Source: Hemibagrus wyckioides
Lineage: Eukaryota; Chordata; Actinopteri; Siluriformes; Bagridae
DNA length: 64,000 nt
NCBI RefSeq assembly: GCF_019097595.1
Contig: NC_080726.1
Span: forward strand, 13,285,705-13,349,704
Direction of reading: 5' to 3'
Every line of letters starts with the position of its first letter. The first letter of the stretch is position 1. Of this stretch, positions 10,791 to 22,429 are shown piece by piece. Position numbers and translations under genes: made by a program. The notes under the pieces are model-generated. The model worked only from the letters and a program-made list of their open reading frames with translations. It ran no database searches and was not told the DNA's origin.

Positions 10791-12548
10791 GTGACTCAGG
10801 ACAGATGTTTAACAGGGGAAAGTTGTCTTGTTGGAGAGTTGGCACCAGTTCATCCAGTGCCCCACAAGTTGTTCTTCCCCTCTCCACCCGCGGGGTTATG
10901 CAAGAGAGAGGACGAGCGTTTACAAAAATGGTTTCATGTGAAAGAAATAAAAAAAATTCCCTGTGCATCCAGGCAGTGGGCCGAGGGCACAGAAGTGTGT
11001 GAAAATAAAAACAAAAATACACACAAAAACACCCAAATCAGAGCTGCAAACCATGCTCTGCCGCTGGATGGCGCCGTTGCTCTATCAGTGAGCAAGAGCT
11101 GCAGCGGTCCACTCGCTGCTCACGCGGAGAGTTGGCGTGCATGCGCAGTACACCCTTGGGTTTTATCAACGATAAAACGGAGTTATCATCTGCAGTTTGC
11201 TGTAAAACCTCCACTCTTCAACAGTGTGTTAATGTCAGCAGCAGAAGGGGAGTCAGCTCAGATTTTAGAGGAAGAAATAACCTCTTTAATGAACAAAAGA
11301 GCAATTTGGGTTGTGCCGTGGGAGGACAGCCAACATGGTTTTTACTCCCGGTACTTTGTCATTCCCAAGAGGGGGGGTCTCCGTCCCATTCTGGATTTGC
11401 AGAACCTCAACAAACATCTCAGGAAGTACAAGTTCACAATGCGCACAGTGAAAACATTATACAATGTTATTCGTCCCGGAGACTGGTTTACATCAGTGGA
11501 TTTGAAGGATGCTTACTTTCACATAAGTATCTACCCAGCACACAGAAAATTCCTCAGGTTTGCCTACCAGGGCACAGCCTACGAATTTTTGACAGTTCCA
11601 TTCGGGCTGTCAGTAGCCCCAAGAGTGTTCACCAAGTGTGTCGAAGTGGCTCTATCACCGCTGAGAATGGCGGGTCTGAGAGTGTCAGCTTATTTGGATG
11701 ATCTCCTCATCTGTGCTCCGTCATGCCGGCATGTGGAGATAGATAAGAATCAGCTCATGTCTCATTTGAAGGGCTTAGGCTTCAAAATAAACGAGACAAA
11801 AAGCTGCTTAGTGCCCACTCAGGAAATAATTTACCTGGGTCTCAGACTGAACTCAGACCTGTATCAAGCTTTTCTATCAGAAGAGCGGATCAGGTCAATT
11901 CGTGGATGTCTTTCCCTTTTTCAGAAAGGAAAAAAGGTCCAGTTCAGACTGTGTTTGCGTCTTCTAGGGCTGATGGCCTTGGCAGTGTCTGTCATCCCAC
12001 TGGGACTGCTGCGAATGAGAGAGTTTCAGTACTGGGTAGCGGCACAGCGCTTATGTCCGAAGCGCCACCTGAACCGCAAAGTGATAGTGTCATCGCTCTG
12101 CATGCGCGCTCTCCGTCACTGGAGAGGTCGCGCTTTTCTCAAGTCAGGGACATCGCTGGGGGCGATTTCTCTGAGGAAAGTAATAACGACGGATGCGTCA
12201 CTTACCGGTTGGGGTGCTGTGTGCGAGGGCAGAATAGCGAAAGGGAAATGGCCCGTCTCGCTACAGAATGCTCACATAAACTTCCTGGAACTGTTAACAG
12301 TGTTTCTAGCATTGAAACATTTTGTGCAGTTCCTACAGAATCACCACGTTCTGGTCAGATCAGACAACACAACAGCGGTGGCATATATAAATCGCCAGGG
12401 AGGCACGCGCTCTCCTCAGTTCCACAGTCTGGCACGACGACTGATGGTGTGGGGCATGAAGCATTTTTATTCATTACGGGTGGCTCATGTCCTAGGGATA
12501 ATGAACACGGGGGCGGATCTCCTGTCCAGAGGGACTCCTCTGTACTGA
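10791..12548 (+). CDS. DIRS reverse transcriptase plus RNase H (open frame, 585 aa)
   Basis: It copies element RNA into DNA and degrades the template. Visible RT motifs: SVDLKDAYFHI with the first catalytic Asp near residue 237, FGLSVAPRVF, and the active-site box YLDDLL at about 301-306. RNase H follows with TTDASLTGWGAV (Asp near 468), NFLELLTVFLALKH, SDNTTAVAYINRQGG and a closing HVLGIMNTGADLLSR. The first 140 or so residues are not conserved RT and the true start may be further in. The frame overlaps the downstream recombinase frame, as usual for DIRS. Confidence 0.88.
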   Translation: MTQDRCLTGESCLVGELAPVHPVPHKLFFPSPPAGLCKREDERLQKWFHVKEIKKIPCASRQWAEGTEVCENKNKNTHKNTQIRAANHALPLDGAVALSVSKSCSGPLAAHAESWRACAVHPWVLSTIKRSYHLQFAVKPPLFNSVLMSAAEGESAQILEEEITSLMNKRAIWVVPWEDSQHGFYSRYFVIPKRGGLRPILDLQNLNKHLRKYKFTMRTVKTLYNVIRPGDWFTSVDLKDAYFHISIYPAHRKFLRFAYQGTAYEFLTVPFGLSVAPRVFTKCVEVALSPLRMAGLRVSAYLDDLLICAPSCRHVEIDKNQLMSHLKGLGFKINETKSCLVPTQEIIYLGLRLNSDLYQAFLSEERIRSIRGCLSLFQKGKKVQFRLCLRLLGLMALAVSVIPLGLLRMREFQYWVAAQRLCPKRHLNRKVIVSSLCMRALRHWRGRAFLKSGTSLGAISLRKVITTDASLTGWGAVCEGRIAKGKWPVSLQNAHINFLELLTVFLALKHFVQFLQNHHVLVRSDNTTAVAYINRQGGTRSPQFHSLARRLMVWGMKHFYSLRVAHVLGIMNTGADLLSRGTPLY

Positions 12549-12572
12549 GAATGGAGGCTCCACCCTCAGGTA

Positions 12573-12971
12573 GTGGACCAGTTGTGGGAGAGGTTCGGCC
12601 GAGCTGCCGTAGATCTCTTGTCCTCGCACGAAAATACTCATCACCCTCTATTCTTCTCTCTGGCGAGAGACGGTGCACCTATGGGTGTGGATGCTCTGGT
12701 GCACCCGTGGCCAAACGTGCTGCTTTACGCGTTTCCTCCACTGAGTCTGATCGTACAAACTCTAAAAAGAGTAAGAGAAGGCGGTCACTCAGTAATACTG
12801 ATTGCTCCGAACTGGCCAGGGAAATTGTGGCTGATGGAGATAATCCAACTCCTGTGCGGTCGACCCTGGCCTCTCCCGGTGGGCGGAGACCTCCTCTCAC
12901 AGACGCACGGGGAGATTTTTCACCCGGCCCCGGACAAAGTGGCTCTTTGGGCCTGGCCCGTGAGAGGTTGA
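12573..12971 (+). CDS. DIRS methyltransferase-like region
   Basis: This 132-codon frame lies between RNase H and the recombinase, the place of the Dam-like N6-adenine methyltransferase in DIRS elements. It contains VDLLSSHENTHHPLFFS, VLLYAFPPLSLI and ILIAPNWPGKLW, which are arranged like a degenerate methylase core. Activity is not implied. In the alternative frame the same DNA is part of the long frame 11,906-13,318. Confidence 0.6.
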   Translation: MDQLWERFGRAAVDLLSSHENTHHPLFFSLARDGAPMGVDALVHPWPNVLLYAFPPLSLIVQTLKRVREGGHSVILIAPNWPGKLWLMEIIQLLCGRPWPLPVGGDLLSQTHGEIFHPAPDKVALWAWPVRG

Positions 12972-13935
12972 ATTTAAGTGTTACGGGTTTGCCTCCAAGG
13001 GTGATTGAGACGATACAAAACGCGAGAGCAGCTTCGATGCGCTCTGCATATGACAGGAAGTGGAATGTGTTTGAGCTATGGTGCGCGCAAAAGCACATTG
13101 TTCCTTTTCACTGTTCAGTGGCAGAGGTGCTATGCTTTCTGCAAGAACTGTTGGATAAGGGCAGAGCCTTTTTGACCATTAAGGTTTATCTTGCTGCAAT
13201 TTCTGCATGCCATTTGGGGATTGACAGAATTTCTATGGGTAAACACCCGCTTGTATGCAGGTTTATGAGAGGTGCGCGGCATCTGAGCAGGGTTTCAAAG
13301 CCGCTGATTCCGCCGTAGGATCTGTCCGTAGTCCTTAATGCACTCTCTAAGCCCCCTTTTGACCCGATAGATAATGTTAATTTAAAGCTCCTTTCACTGA
13401 AGGTCGCTTTATTATTGGCTCTTTCAACAACGAAATGGGTTAGTGAACTGCATGCGTTGTTGGTTCATGACTCCTGTATGCAGTTTGCTATGGATTTCTC
13501 GCGAGTAACTCTCAAGATTAATCCAGCTTTTGTGCCTAAGGTGAGCAAGTCAGCTCTCGCCTCTAGACAGGTGGTTTTACTGTCTTTTCATCCGCCGCCT
13601 TTTTCCTCATCGGAGGAGGAGCGGCTTCATTGTCTGTGCCCTGTCTGTGCATTGTGTCACTATGTGGACAGGACGAAGGGACTAAGAAGGAGTATCAGTT
13701 ATTTGTCTCATGGGCTGATTCTCATAGGGGTAAACCTATCTCCTCTCAGCGCCTGTCCCACTGGGTGGTGGAAGCTATTATATTGGGCTATAATAGCATG
13801 GGTCTTAGTCCTCCAGAAGGGCTGAGGGCTCATTCTACCAGAGGGATGGCTACCTCATGGGCACTGTTTAGGGGCGTTTCAATTCAAGACATCTGTGCGG
13901 CGGCGAGCTGGGCTTCGCCACACACTTTTGTCTGA
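12959..13935 (+). pseudogene. DIRS tyrosine recombinase, frameshifted
   Basis: The N-terminal core-binding part reads RAASMRSAYDRKWNVFELWC to RGARHLSRV and meets a TAG at 13,316. The same frame resumes at 13,319 with KVALLLALSTTKWVSELHAL (first catalytic region). The C-terminal part, in another frame (13,630-13,935), holds AHSTRGMATSWAL, the H-x-x-R motif, and ends ICAAASWASPHTFV. Tyrosine recombinases circularise and integrate DIRS DNA. One stop and one frameshift inactivate this copy. Confidence 0.85.
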
Positions 13936-14169
13936 TTTTATAGGCTGGATGTTACAGAGCCGTCGCTGGCCCATTCCATTCATTCATTCATTCAAGTGTG
14001 TGAAGAAAAAAAAAAGAGCAAACTCGCAGAGGAGTCATCTTTTGTTTTTAACACGTCTCTGTTCCATTCTGTGAATAAGGGAGGCTTTGTGTTTATGTTA
14101 TCATGCATCATGAGTTGGTTGACAGGCCTGCTTCAGACAGCATATCTGCAATACGGGAGTGGTCTATAT

Positions 14170-14500
14170 CCCATAGTGAGATACCGAACGAATGTTTGAA
14201 AGAGAACTTTAGGTTACTTACGTAACCCCGGTTCTCTGATAACAGGAGTGAGGTATCTCACCACACTTCCCTCCTTGCAGCAGCACAGAGAAGAGATATG
14301 CTGAGAATGAGGTAGGGACCGCTGGCAGCGATATCTATGAGGGAGGCGGGACTCCTGCATCACTTTCGTGATTGGTCTGTCAACCGACAGACGTGGTGTA
14401 ATTGGTGCGTCCAGGATCGGTCACACCCGAGGCGATTCCCATAGTGAGATACCTCACTCCTGTTATCAGAGAACCGGGGTTACGTAAGTACCCTAAAGTT
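14170..14500. repeat. DIRS right inverted repeat and internal complementary region
   Basis: 14,170-14,208 is the inverse of the element's left edge (8,581-8,620). 14,288-14,457 is the right inverted terminal repeat. 14,202-14,262 is itself inverted at 14,441-14,497 (for example GTTATCAGAGAACCGGGG). These nested complementarities are thought to template closure of the DIRS circle. Confidence 0.85.
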
Positions 14501-16483
14501 TTTCATGCACTTACATGTAGAATATATCTCTGGTTTTTCCTACACAGATCCTGGGGTATCCCTTCAAGCAAAAAATACAGGGGGGTGAATGGCAGGTCTA
14601 TGTACAGAATCTTCATAATCTCATACTTAACCCCAAATGTGTCATTCCCAAAATATATGTGCGTGATCTCCTACCAACCCATACCCCCTCTAACATTTCT
14701 CTGCTTCTGGACTGTCAACAAATTTTGATATCGCCAATGGTGTTCTAAAAAAGCTAATTTTTGTTTTCCAGTCGAACTCTTTCCAGGTCTGACTTTACTG
14801 ATGCCCTTATGACATCCTGTACCTGTATGCTTTCCCAGGTCTCATCCTCAATACTTTGTTTAATTCAAGCTTTCACTTTAAATGTAGTGTATTGTCTGTT
14901 GAATCAAGCAGTAACAAAGTAGTAATCTTTTATGTGATGGGTGTTGTTTCTTTAATGAAATCAATGAAATATTGCTCCACATTAGGTGGGGCTTTCTTTA
15001 TTATTTCTTTTCTGTTATGACTTGTAATAGTTTCTAATTTGAAAGTATTGAAAGAAATCACTTAATGGTAACAATATTTTATTTATGATCAGAGAATGTG
15101 TGCAGTATACTGCCTTTAAATAACTGTTCAATTATGCTAAGACCCTTCTCATTCCATCTTTTAAAAGAAGCATCCTACACAGAGGGTAGAAACTGCTATG
15201 GTTATTTGCTATGGTTATAGCTCTTGATAAGTTTGCCACTCCTCTCAGGTTTTTTAAAACTCTCAGTTTGCTTAACCCAAATATTTTTTATTTTCTTTTA
15301 TTTTTCTGAGATTGGGGTGTCATAAAGGCTAGTGTTGACAAAGGGGCACTTGGTACCAGTGGTGGACCGGCAGGGCCAGCAAGGCCTTCTCTGCTGGTCT
15401 AAACAGCAGTGATCTGAATCACTGACTTGCATTTTAATATATTTAATATATTTTTCGATGACTGTGTATTAAATTATTCCCAATAGTCTATTCTCTACAT
15501 TTCATAGCTTTTCTCTTGGTTGCGCTGCTTAAAGGAATGTATATTGATGATATGCAATCATATTTCAGCCAGTGGCTGACATCACGTGTTGCCAGGGTGA
15601 AAGAAATCTCAGAATCAATAGTTCAGGTGCCCGTGGCTTAAAATAAGTGGCAATGAAACTGTTACATTAAACAATCAGATTTCAAGTTGGCGTCACTGGG
15701 GCCATCTAGCAGGCATACGATTACAGCAATTTCCCGCCTTTTGATTGGATAATTGGAGTAGTCAGAGGCAGTGAACCGCACAAACTAAATTAAATTATAT
15801 ATATTTTAACTCACAATTGCTGACAGAGGAGAAGAAATTGATTTGGTGAAGGCCAGTGAAGGCCTAGGTGTGAAATGCACGGCCTGCCACTGCTTGGTAC
15901 AGAGCTCCGTTTCATGTAAATCCATCCTGATTCAACATCATTGTTAATCCATGCCACTATTGGTGTGAGCTGAGCAGCCCAATAATAATATCTTAGATTA
16001 GTGAGACATAGCCTCCCCTTATCTTTTCCTAACATTAATGTTTTTAATTTCATTCTGGTTATTAATTCATTAATTAACAATAATTCCTAACGTTAATGTT
16101 TTTAATTTTATTCTGCCAAATTAACTTTGATATGAGTTTATCTAGCAAATAAAATGTAGATACAGGAATCCATACTGGGAGGGACTGAAATAAGAAGAGC
16201 AGTCTAGGTAAAATATTCATTCTGAATGTCTCAATCCTGCCAAACAATGAATGTGGCAGAACTTCCCACCTTAATAGATCCTTTTTACTGTATTGATTAA
16301 CTTGTATTGTATTGATTAACTTGTCATAATTTGCTTGATATAACTGTTGAAGGTCTGGGTGTAATTGTAAATCCTAAATATTTGAATCCCTGTTTAGACC
16401 ATCTAAAAGATGTTCTATCATTCAGTTCTCCCAGCCATACTCCAGTGATCACAAGTACCTCTGATTTGGTTGAAATGACTTTA

Positions 16484-16971
16484 CACCGACCAGCTCTGTG
16501 TATTCTGACACCTTTCTATAAGAACAAGCATTGCTCATATAACAGCAAACTTCTTCAGCAGTTTGTGCAACAGTCTGCTGGATCGGATCACACGGGCCAG
16601 CCTTTGTTCCCCACGTGCATCAGTGAGCCTTGGCCGCCCATGACCCTGCGCCGGTTCACCACTGTTCCTTGCTTGGACCAGTTTTGATAGATACTGACCA
16701 CTGCAGACCGGGAACACCCCACAAGAGCTGCAGTTTTGGAGACGCTCTGATCCAGTTGTCTAGCCATCACAATTTGGCCCTTCACTTCACTTCACAGTCA
16801 CTTTAATCTTTACACTTGCCCATTTTTCCAGCTTCTAACACATCAACTTTGAGGACAAAATTTTCACTTGTGCACTAATATATCCCACCCACTAACAGTT
16901 GCCATGATGAGGAGATTATTAATGTTATTCACTTCACATCTCAGTGGTTATAATGTTATGCCTGATCAGTG
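16484..16971 (-). mobile_element. Deleted Tc1-like element inside LINE copy 1
   Basis: The left end TACACCGACCAG and right end CCTGATCAGTGTA carry the inverted ends and TA of a common fish Tc1 family. The minus frame 16,588-16,785 encodes the HTH segment [20 protein letters not shown]. An equivalent insertion is present at the same place in LINE copy 2 (35,143-35,569), so it predates their duplication. Confidence 0.75.
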
Positions 16972-17181
16972 TATTCCAGAGATGGATTCATATACTTCTA
17001 GACAATCTAGGACAGCTGGTATTGAAGAAATTGGATTTTCAATAAATAATAGTATGTCATCTGTATAGGGGGCAATCTTGTGACAGTTTCCCCCCTCATC
17101 AGCTATTCCTTGTATTTGATGATTGTATCTTATGTTCTCGACCAGGGGTTCAGTGCTTAGAGTAAACAAAGCAGGGGACAT
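16966..17181 (-). pseudogene. L1-like reverse transcriptase fragment
   Basis: The minus frame reads SPALFTLSTEPLVENIR and then KIAPYTDDILLFIENP, matching the RT palm around the catalytic YxDD box of L1-clade LINEs. Stops and truncations on both sides make it a pseudogene. Confidence 0.8.
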
Positions 17182-19264
17182 AGCATGTCACTGTCTAGTT
17201 TCTCTCCCAAGATCAAAGAACTCTGAACAGTGGCCTTTCACCCTAACTCTTGATTAAGGATTATGATAAAATATTTGTATCTATCTAATAAATGTGTCAT
17301 GGAAACCCATATATGTCAGTATTTGTTTTGAATATACCCAATCCAAATGTACCAAATGCCTTTTCCACTTTAACTGAGTGACATTGAGGGAACCTTTTCT
17401 TTCCAGAAATTGTCTGAATGTTAGCTCTCCAAACATTGTCAGTATCATGGCATCCACTAACAAATCCTGTCTGGTCTGGTTTCACTCATTTTCTAATATG
17501 TGTTTGAATCCTCTCTGCTAGGATTGAGGTTAAAATTTTTTAGGTCTTGTCAGAGAAGGCTTATGGGCCTATAACCTGTGCACTGAGTGGGGTCTTTCCC
17601 AAATTTATGGATAACTGTTATTACTGCCTCAGCCCATGACTTTGGAGGGTCTCCTTTCTCTAATGTGTAATTATATATTCAACACAGAATTTGGGGTTAA
17701 TTCATCCACAAAAGCTTTCTAAAATTATCCAGGAAAGCCATCTATTCCCAGCAACATATTTGTGTTTACTAATACTTCTCTTAATTTTTTCCTCTTTAAT
17801 AGGACTAACCATTACTTCACACTCCTCATCTGTCAGTCTATTCAGTTTGACAAAATCTAAGAATTTTTTTATTATTTGCCTGTTTGCCCTTTCATATAAT
17901 TTTTTTTATAGTATTCTTTAAATGCATCTGCTATTTTTTTTAGGATGTTATAATACCCGTAAATCAATGTCTATATTTCGGGACAGCTCTACTAGATTGG
18001 GCCTTACGTAGTTGGAAAGCAAGTAGCCGACTTGCTCTATTACCAAATTCATAATATTTTGTCCTTGTATATTTTAGAGCGCCTGTGCCTTATAAATTAA
18101 CAGGTCATCTTATTTTTGTCTGTTTTGTTTCAATAGTGCTAGAGAATTTTTTTTGTGTTTTGAGTTTTCATGTTCACATTACAGCCTTTTTATTTCTTTT
18201 TCTAATTGTTTATTCTGGTTTTAAGAGCAATTATCTTTTCGCAGCTTTAGCTGTATCCCACAACACAGAGGGAGAGAAAGATACATTCTCATTAATTTTA
18301 ATATAATCATTCCCTCTGCATTTCCTTTCTGTGTGTTTCGTTGTTCAATATTGAGGTATTTAATCTCCAACATTTAAACTGTTTACGTTGTCCTAGGTTT
18401 AGTATTAAAATAACAGGGCAATGGTCTGAAAGGGTAATGGGGTCTATATTGCACTCCAATACTCTGTGCAATTCAGTTTTTTAAATGCAGAAAACATCCA
18501 GTCTAGAAAAGCTCCCATGTGATTGTGACATAAATGTGAAGTCTTTTTTTCTTATGGGTTAAAATATCTCCAAATGGCAACCAACCCTAGCTCATTCGTC
18601 ATCCCCAGAGCTGCATTTGTTTTGCGTGATTGGGACCTCTTTTCTATTGGCAACCTGTCCATATAGGAGTTTAAGACAAAGTTATTCTAGCTCCTCCAAC
18701 TGTTCCCACATCCATGACATATCTGCCATTTTTATTCTTAAACAATTTTCCAGCTGTGAAATAGACAGCCTTAATAATGAGAAACCCCCCTTTTTCTCCC
18801 TCTACCACAGGACGCACTGAAGACCTGATCCACCCAATCTGTTTTCAAGTTTAAATGCTCTTTGTCTGAGAGATGAGTCTCTTGTAACATGGCAACACTA
18901 CACTTTAATGTATGGAGCTGGTCCGGTATTTTTTCCTCTTCAAAAGGCTACCTATTCCCTTCACATTATAATTATGTTCATTCACATTAGTTAAAATGTC
19001 TGTTAGTGTATAGTTTAGGTCTAGGTGCATTAAAAATGTGTCTAACAAATCCAGCAAAAAATGTACTTACAAAGAATCTCGAAGATTAAATGGGTTGATA
19101 AACAGCCCTTGAATTAGGTAAGATTAGCCTCTTTTATACAGATATGATCTCTAAAGGTTATATTCATGAAGCCCGTAGAATCTCAGGTAGCCCATATACT
19201 GCCTATAAAATGACTGACAGGAGGCGCAACAAAACACAGACAAAACATAACGCTTAACTTAACT

Positions 19265-19994
19265 CTTCACCCTCCAAGAGAAGACAGATGAAGAAAGCCA
19301 GGCTCAGCACAAGGGTGTGGTAAGGAGTTGAATTTGGGGTTATTGTTAATGGCTGAGCCTATAAGCAACGCTCATGGAGCCTGCCTTGCTGCCTCTATGC
19401 ATAGCCGCTTCACTGCCGCTGCACTGAAGACTCTTCGCCACTTCCCCAACACTTTCCATAGAGTGACATCTTCCTTTATTTTGCTTTGCAATTTATTGTA
19501 AATAAACGAGCACTTATATTTCTGGATCCCTGACTCTGTGCTTCTCTCCATGTTCCCCTTGCTGCTAGTGGGTGTTACAACCTTTAATAGATGAATTAAC
19601 ACATAACTGTACAATCATAAATCACATGTTTTTCTACAGATAATACAATGAAAAACCTACACACAAGACTAATTAACTTTAGTCAATTTAATATTCAACT
19701 CATGCTGTATTGCCTCCTGATCCTTTATAGTATTGCATCTTGTTTTATTGATGCATATATATCTGATTCCCAAAAGGCCACAGATCCCCTACTTTTTACT
19801 GTTTGTCTACTTCAGCCACAGTTTTGGTTTGTTCAGCACTGTATATACAAATTAATTATCCTCCTGTATCTGCCTTCACCTTCTATTTACGACAGTATCA
19901 AAGATCCATTGCTATAGATTCGTTTGTTGCAAATTTAAAAGGTGGGGGTGTATTTCAGAATCTGTGTGTAAGGACTGAGCTGCAGGATCCATGT
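19265..19994. other. No recognisable gene
   Basis: AT-rich sequence after the LINE. Short frames (for example minus 19,372-19,614 and plus 19,648-19,917) show no known domain. Confidence 0.5.
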
Positions 19995-20390
19995 GTGGAG
20001 TAAACCAGATTAATGCAGACCAATGCAGAATAATCCAAATTGTCAGACAGAAGAAGGGTCAGGAAAACAGGCAAGGATAATCTGAAAACAGGAATAGACA
20101 ATCATCGGGGCAAACAATCCAAAAAGGCAAGGCAAAATACGTAAACCAAAAGTAACAGGCAAATGGTAATACACTGGGAAAACATTAAAGAAAATAACAT
20201 GATTTGTTCATGTAGAAAGATACTTCGCAAAGATGTGCGTGTTTGGTAAACTAATCCAGAAGTAAAACCTGGAAGTGTATTGTTGCAACCCGGAAGTTTC
20301 AGAATTCGGGTGATGGCTCCTTCTGGCGAGTAGTAGGGGCATTTGCAGACATAGTTGTAATACTGGGTATTAAAAATAATCAAAATTTTA
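19995..20390. repeat. Probable LTR-retrotransposon leader or 3' fragment
   Basis: It contains GGTCAGGAAAACAGGCAAGG-type sequence and TGATGGCTCCTTCTGGCG, the latter also at about 40,210 next to gypsy integrase sequence. This suggests non-coding gypsy-element DNA. No protein domain is visible. Confidence 0.35.
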
Positions 20391-20787
20391 ACATGAAATT
20401 AAAGTTAATTGAAACCTCTAAACACGAAGGAAGATTTGATTGATGATGGTGGGGGAAAGGCTAGTAATATCAGCAGCCACACTAACTTGCCTGTCAAACA
20501 ATGCTTCTCTGCATAGCCTGTGCAGCGCAAAAAATACCGTGGTAATAATTAGGTGGTTACTGCATTTAAAATTTTTTAAAAAAAAGTCTTAAGGCTGCCC
20601 TCCTTACTTGCTTACTTCTTTGGTTCTGTCTCAGTTTAATTTGATGTCTTCTGACTTTTACTGTGTTGGAAACTTTCATAGATTTACATGATTTACATGA
20701 CATCTATGATTTACAATCATAGATTTACAGAGGAAAAAGTAGTTTCAGTCAGACTCGGGTTTATTTAAATGTGCTGTCTCCATGCAG

Positions 20788-20961
20788 AAGTTGTTTTTGG
20801 AGAGTCTAAGAAAGGCCCTGGCTGGTCACAGTAGCAGCAAGCAGTTGACTGAGAGTGCAGCCATTGCCTGTGTGAAACTGTCTAAAGCCTGCACATACAT
20901 TAACTGGGAGGATCATTCCGTCATCTTCCTTCTGGTGCAGTCTATAGTAATGGACCTCAAA
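20788..20961 (+). CDS. nf1: Neurofibromin (NF1) exon, isolated
   Basis: A 174-nt, phase-0 exon between CAG and GTAAGT encodes SLRKALAGHSSSKQLTESA and then ACTYINWEDHSVIFLLVQSI, which I recognise as the N-terminal region of neurofibromin, the RasGAP tumour suppressor. This is before the GAP-related domain. The size equals the human exon at about codons 297-354 as I recall it. No substitution looks disabling. Only one further NF1 exon follows, and then retroviral and galectin repeats begin. Confidence 0.88.
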
Positions 20962-21075
20962 GTAAGTTTATCAGTGTGTGATGTTTTCCTATCAAACCCC
21001 TTTTCTGTAATGAGCTGTGCTGAGAAAAAGATCTTTTGTATGTTTTTAACTTGTCTTGTGTGCATGGACCCTCAG

Positions 21076-21204
21076 GCTCTCCTGTTCAACCCCACCAAGC
21101 CGGTCCCCAGGGGCACCGGGTGCCAGAGTGCTGACATGGACCTGATGATCGACTGCTTTGTGTCCTGCTTCCGCATCAGCCCACACAACAACCAGCACTT
21201 CAAG
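21076..21204 (+). CDS. nf1: Neurofibromin (NF1) next exon, isolated
   Basis: A 129-nt, phase-0 exon between CAG and GTCAGC encodes ALLFNPTKPVPRGTG and then MDLMIDCFVSCFRISPHNNQ, the continuation of the preceding NF1 exon. The intron is only 114 nt. The next NF1 exon is not seen in the following 4 kb on the plus strand. Together the two exons look like a partial duplicate or a remnant cut by transposons rather than a whole gene. Confidence 0.88.
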
Positions 21205-21390
21205 GTCAGCTGCGCTCTCACAGTGCTTACTCAATGCTGGCTCTCAGAGTTCTGAGTAATTTTTAGCCAAACGAACTTTACGGTGACAGGGCAAGGTGAA
21301 GTGTCTATTTTAGCGTATTGTCTCAGTATATTTACATGGTACATGCATTTACACAGTAATGCATGATTTTAGGTTATATTTATTTCTGGA

Positions 21391-21480
21391 TTTTCATGTA
21401 TCAATGGCATCCATATGGATTTCAAGCACATCCTATTCAACAATACATTTCAGAACTCAGATACTCCAAAACTGAGACAA
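21391..21480 (+). pseudogene. Relic of a galectin exon next to the NF1 fragment
   Basis: It translates as INGIHMDFKHILFNNTFQN-like sequence, related to the VNGIH..DY..RIPFN block of galectin exon 4 and to the relic at 3,471. It is joined directly to retroviral DNA at about 21,485. Confidence 0.5.
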
Positions 21481-21537
21481 CTTAAACCCAGGCAAAATTA
21501 ATTTTATAGTAAGCATTTGTATGTATCTTAGATTACA

Positions 21538-22070
21538 TCAGGTTTGTGTCTCTTTTTCTGCAGTCTGTGTTGTCAGCAGAATCTGGAATGGTCCCAGCCA
21601 CCTCTTTGCTTTCCAGCTTTTCCTTCTGAAGTCCCTCACCACGACCCAATATCCTGGTTTCAGATTATGCAGGTCAGTCTGCTTAGGCTCTAGAAGGGCC
21701 TCTTTCACCTGTCTATGTACTACAGACAGAGCAGTCTGCTGAACAGTATCTCGAACGGGCAAATTTGCCCTTCCTCTTACTCTAGTTCTTACGTGCATGA
21801 GCACAAAGGGTGGGGCTTTTACCCAAGATAAGCCTGTTTCTGCACAGCATTTGGTTAGTTTTCTCTCTGTACTGCTCCTCCACTAGCAGGATGATAGGCA
21901 CAATGTTGTTTCAAATCAAATCCCAAATATTCACTGAGTTGTTGTAATGCATGACTGACAAATGAGGTTCCATTGTCACTTATCTTATCTGGAATTCCCC
22001 ATCTCGGAATGATTTCAGTTATCAGTGCTTTAGCTACTACACTGGCTTCTATCCATTTAGAAATTATCAA
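21538..22070 (-). pseudogene. Retroviral integrase core and C-terminal fragment
   Basis: Frame 21,855-22,070 has WGIPDKISDNGTSFVSHAL with a catalytic Asp, and HCAYHPASGGAVQREN, the end of the integrase core. Frame 21,538-21,804 has LKPGYWVVVRDFRRKSWKAK, the C-terminal domain of gamma/epsilon-type retroviral integrases. A frame break separates them. Confidence 0.8.
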
Positions 22071-22429
22071 GAAACTATGACTAGGCAGTATTGTTTACCT
22101 TCACTTGGAGTTAATTCAATGGAATCCATTTGTACATGTTAGAAAGGCCGTTCTGGTGGTGGGTGTGGACTCTGGGGGGTTTAAATAAATTTTTTGGGGT
22201 AATTAGTAAAGCCCTTAGTTAACCAATACCTAGAGATACATCCTTCCTTCCATGAGTCAACTTGGCATAACATAGAAACAGTTGCTTGATTGATCTTTTC
22301 TATATCAGAGATAGTATCAGAATCATGTGTTAGCTTAAGGAGGTCTTTGCAAACATAGGAGACTGTGACTCACCCAACTCTTCTGGCTCGCTCCCTTTGC
22401 CCTTGCTGTCCCATCAATCTCCCCCAGTG

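Larger units (their letters stand above)
8581..14500 (+). mobile_element. Near-complete DIRS-type tyrosine-recombinase retrotransposon
   Basis: About 5.9 kb with inverted ends (8,602-8,770 against 14,288-14,457), an internal complementary region near 14,170-14,262, a gag-like region, RT plus RNase H, a Dam-methylase-like stretch and a tyrosine recombinase. That order and the inverted terminal repeats are diagnostic of DIRS elements, which integrate through a circle without target duplication. It sits about 190 bp after the last exon of galectin unit 1. Gag and recombinase are frameshifted, but the RT/RNase H frame is open. Confidence 0.9.
14510..19260 (-). mobile_element. L1/Tx1-like LINE, degenerate, copy 1
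   Basis: Minus-strand pieces match an L1-clade LINE: an RT region with YTDDILLFI (16,966-17,181), FVSGCHDTDN palm-type sequence near 17,450, and endonuclease sequence near 18,550-18,900. Parallel copies lie at 33,770-38,130 and 50,100-51,960, each downstream of a galectin unit and in the same orientation. Many stops. A Tc1 remnant is inserted at 16,484-16,971. Confidence 0.8.

Noticed and set aside
10685..11022. Overlapping open frames on both strands upstream of the DIRS RT
   Set aside because: They overlap the DIRS gag/RT region in other frames and show no domain; shadows of the element.
20782..21255. 157-codon frame across both NF1 exons as a single gene
   Set aside because: The middle is a 114-nt intron with proper GT and AG; the frame is open by chance.
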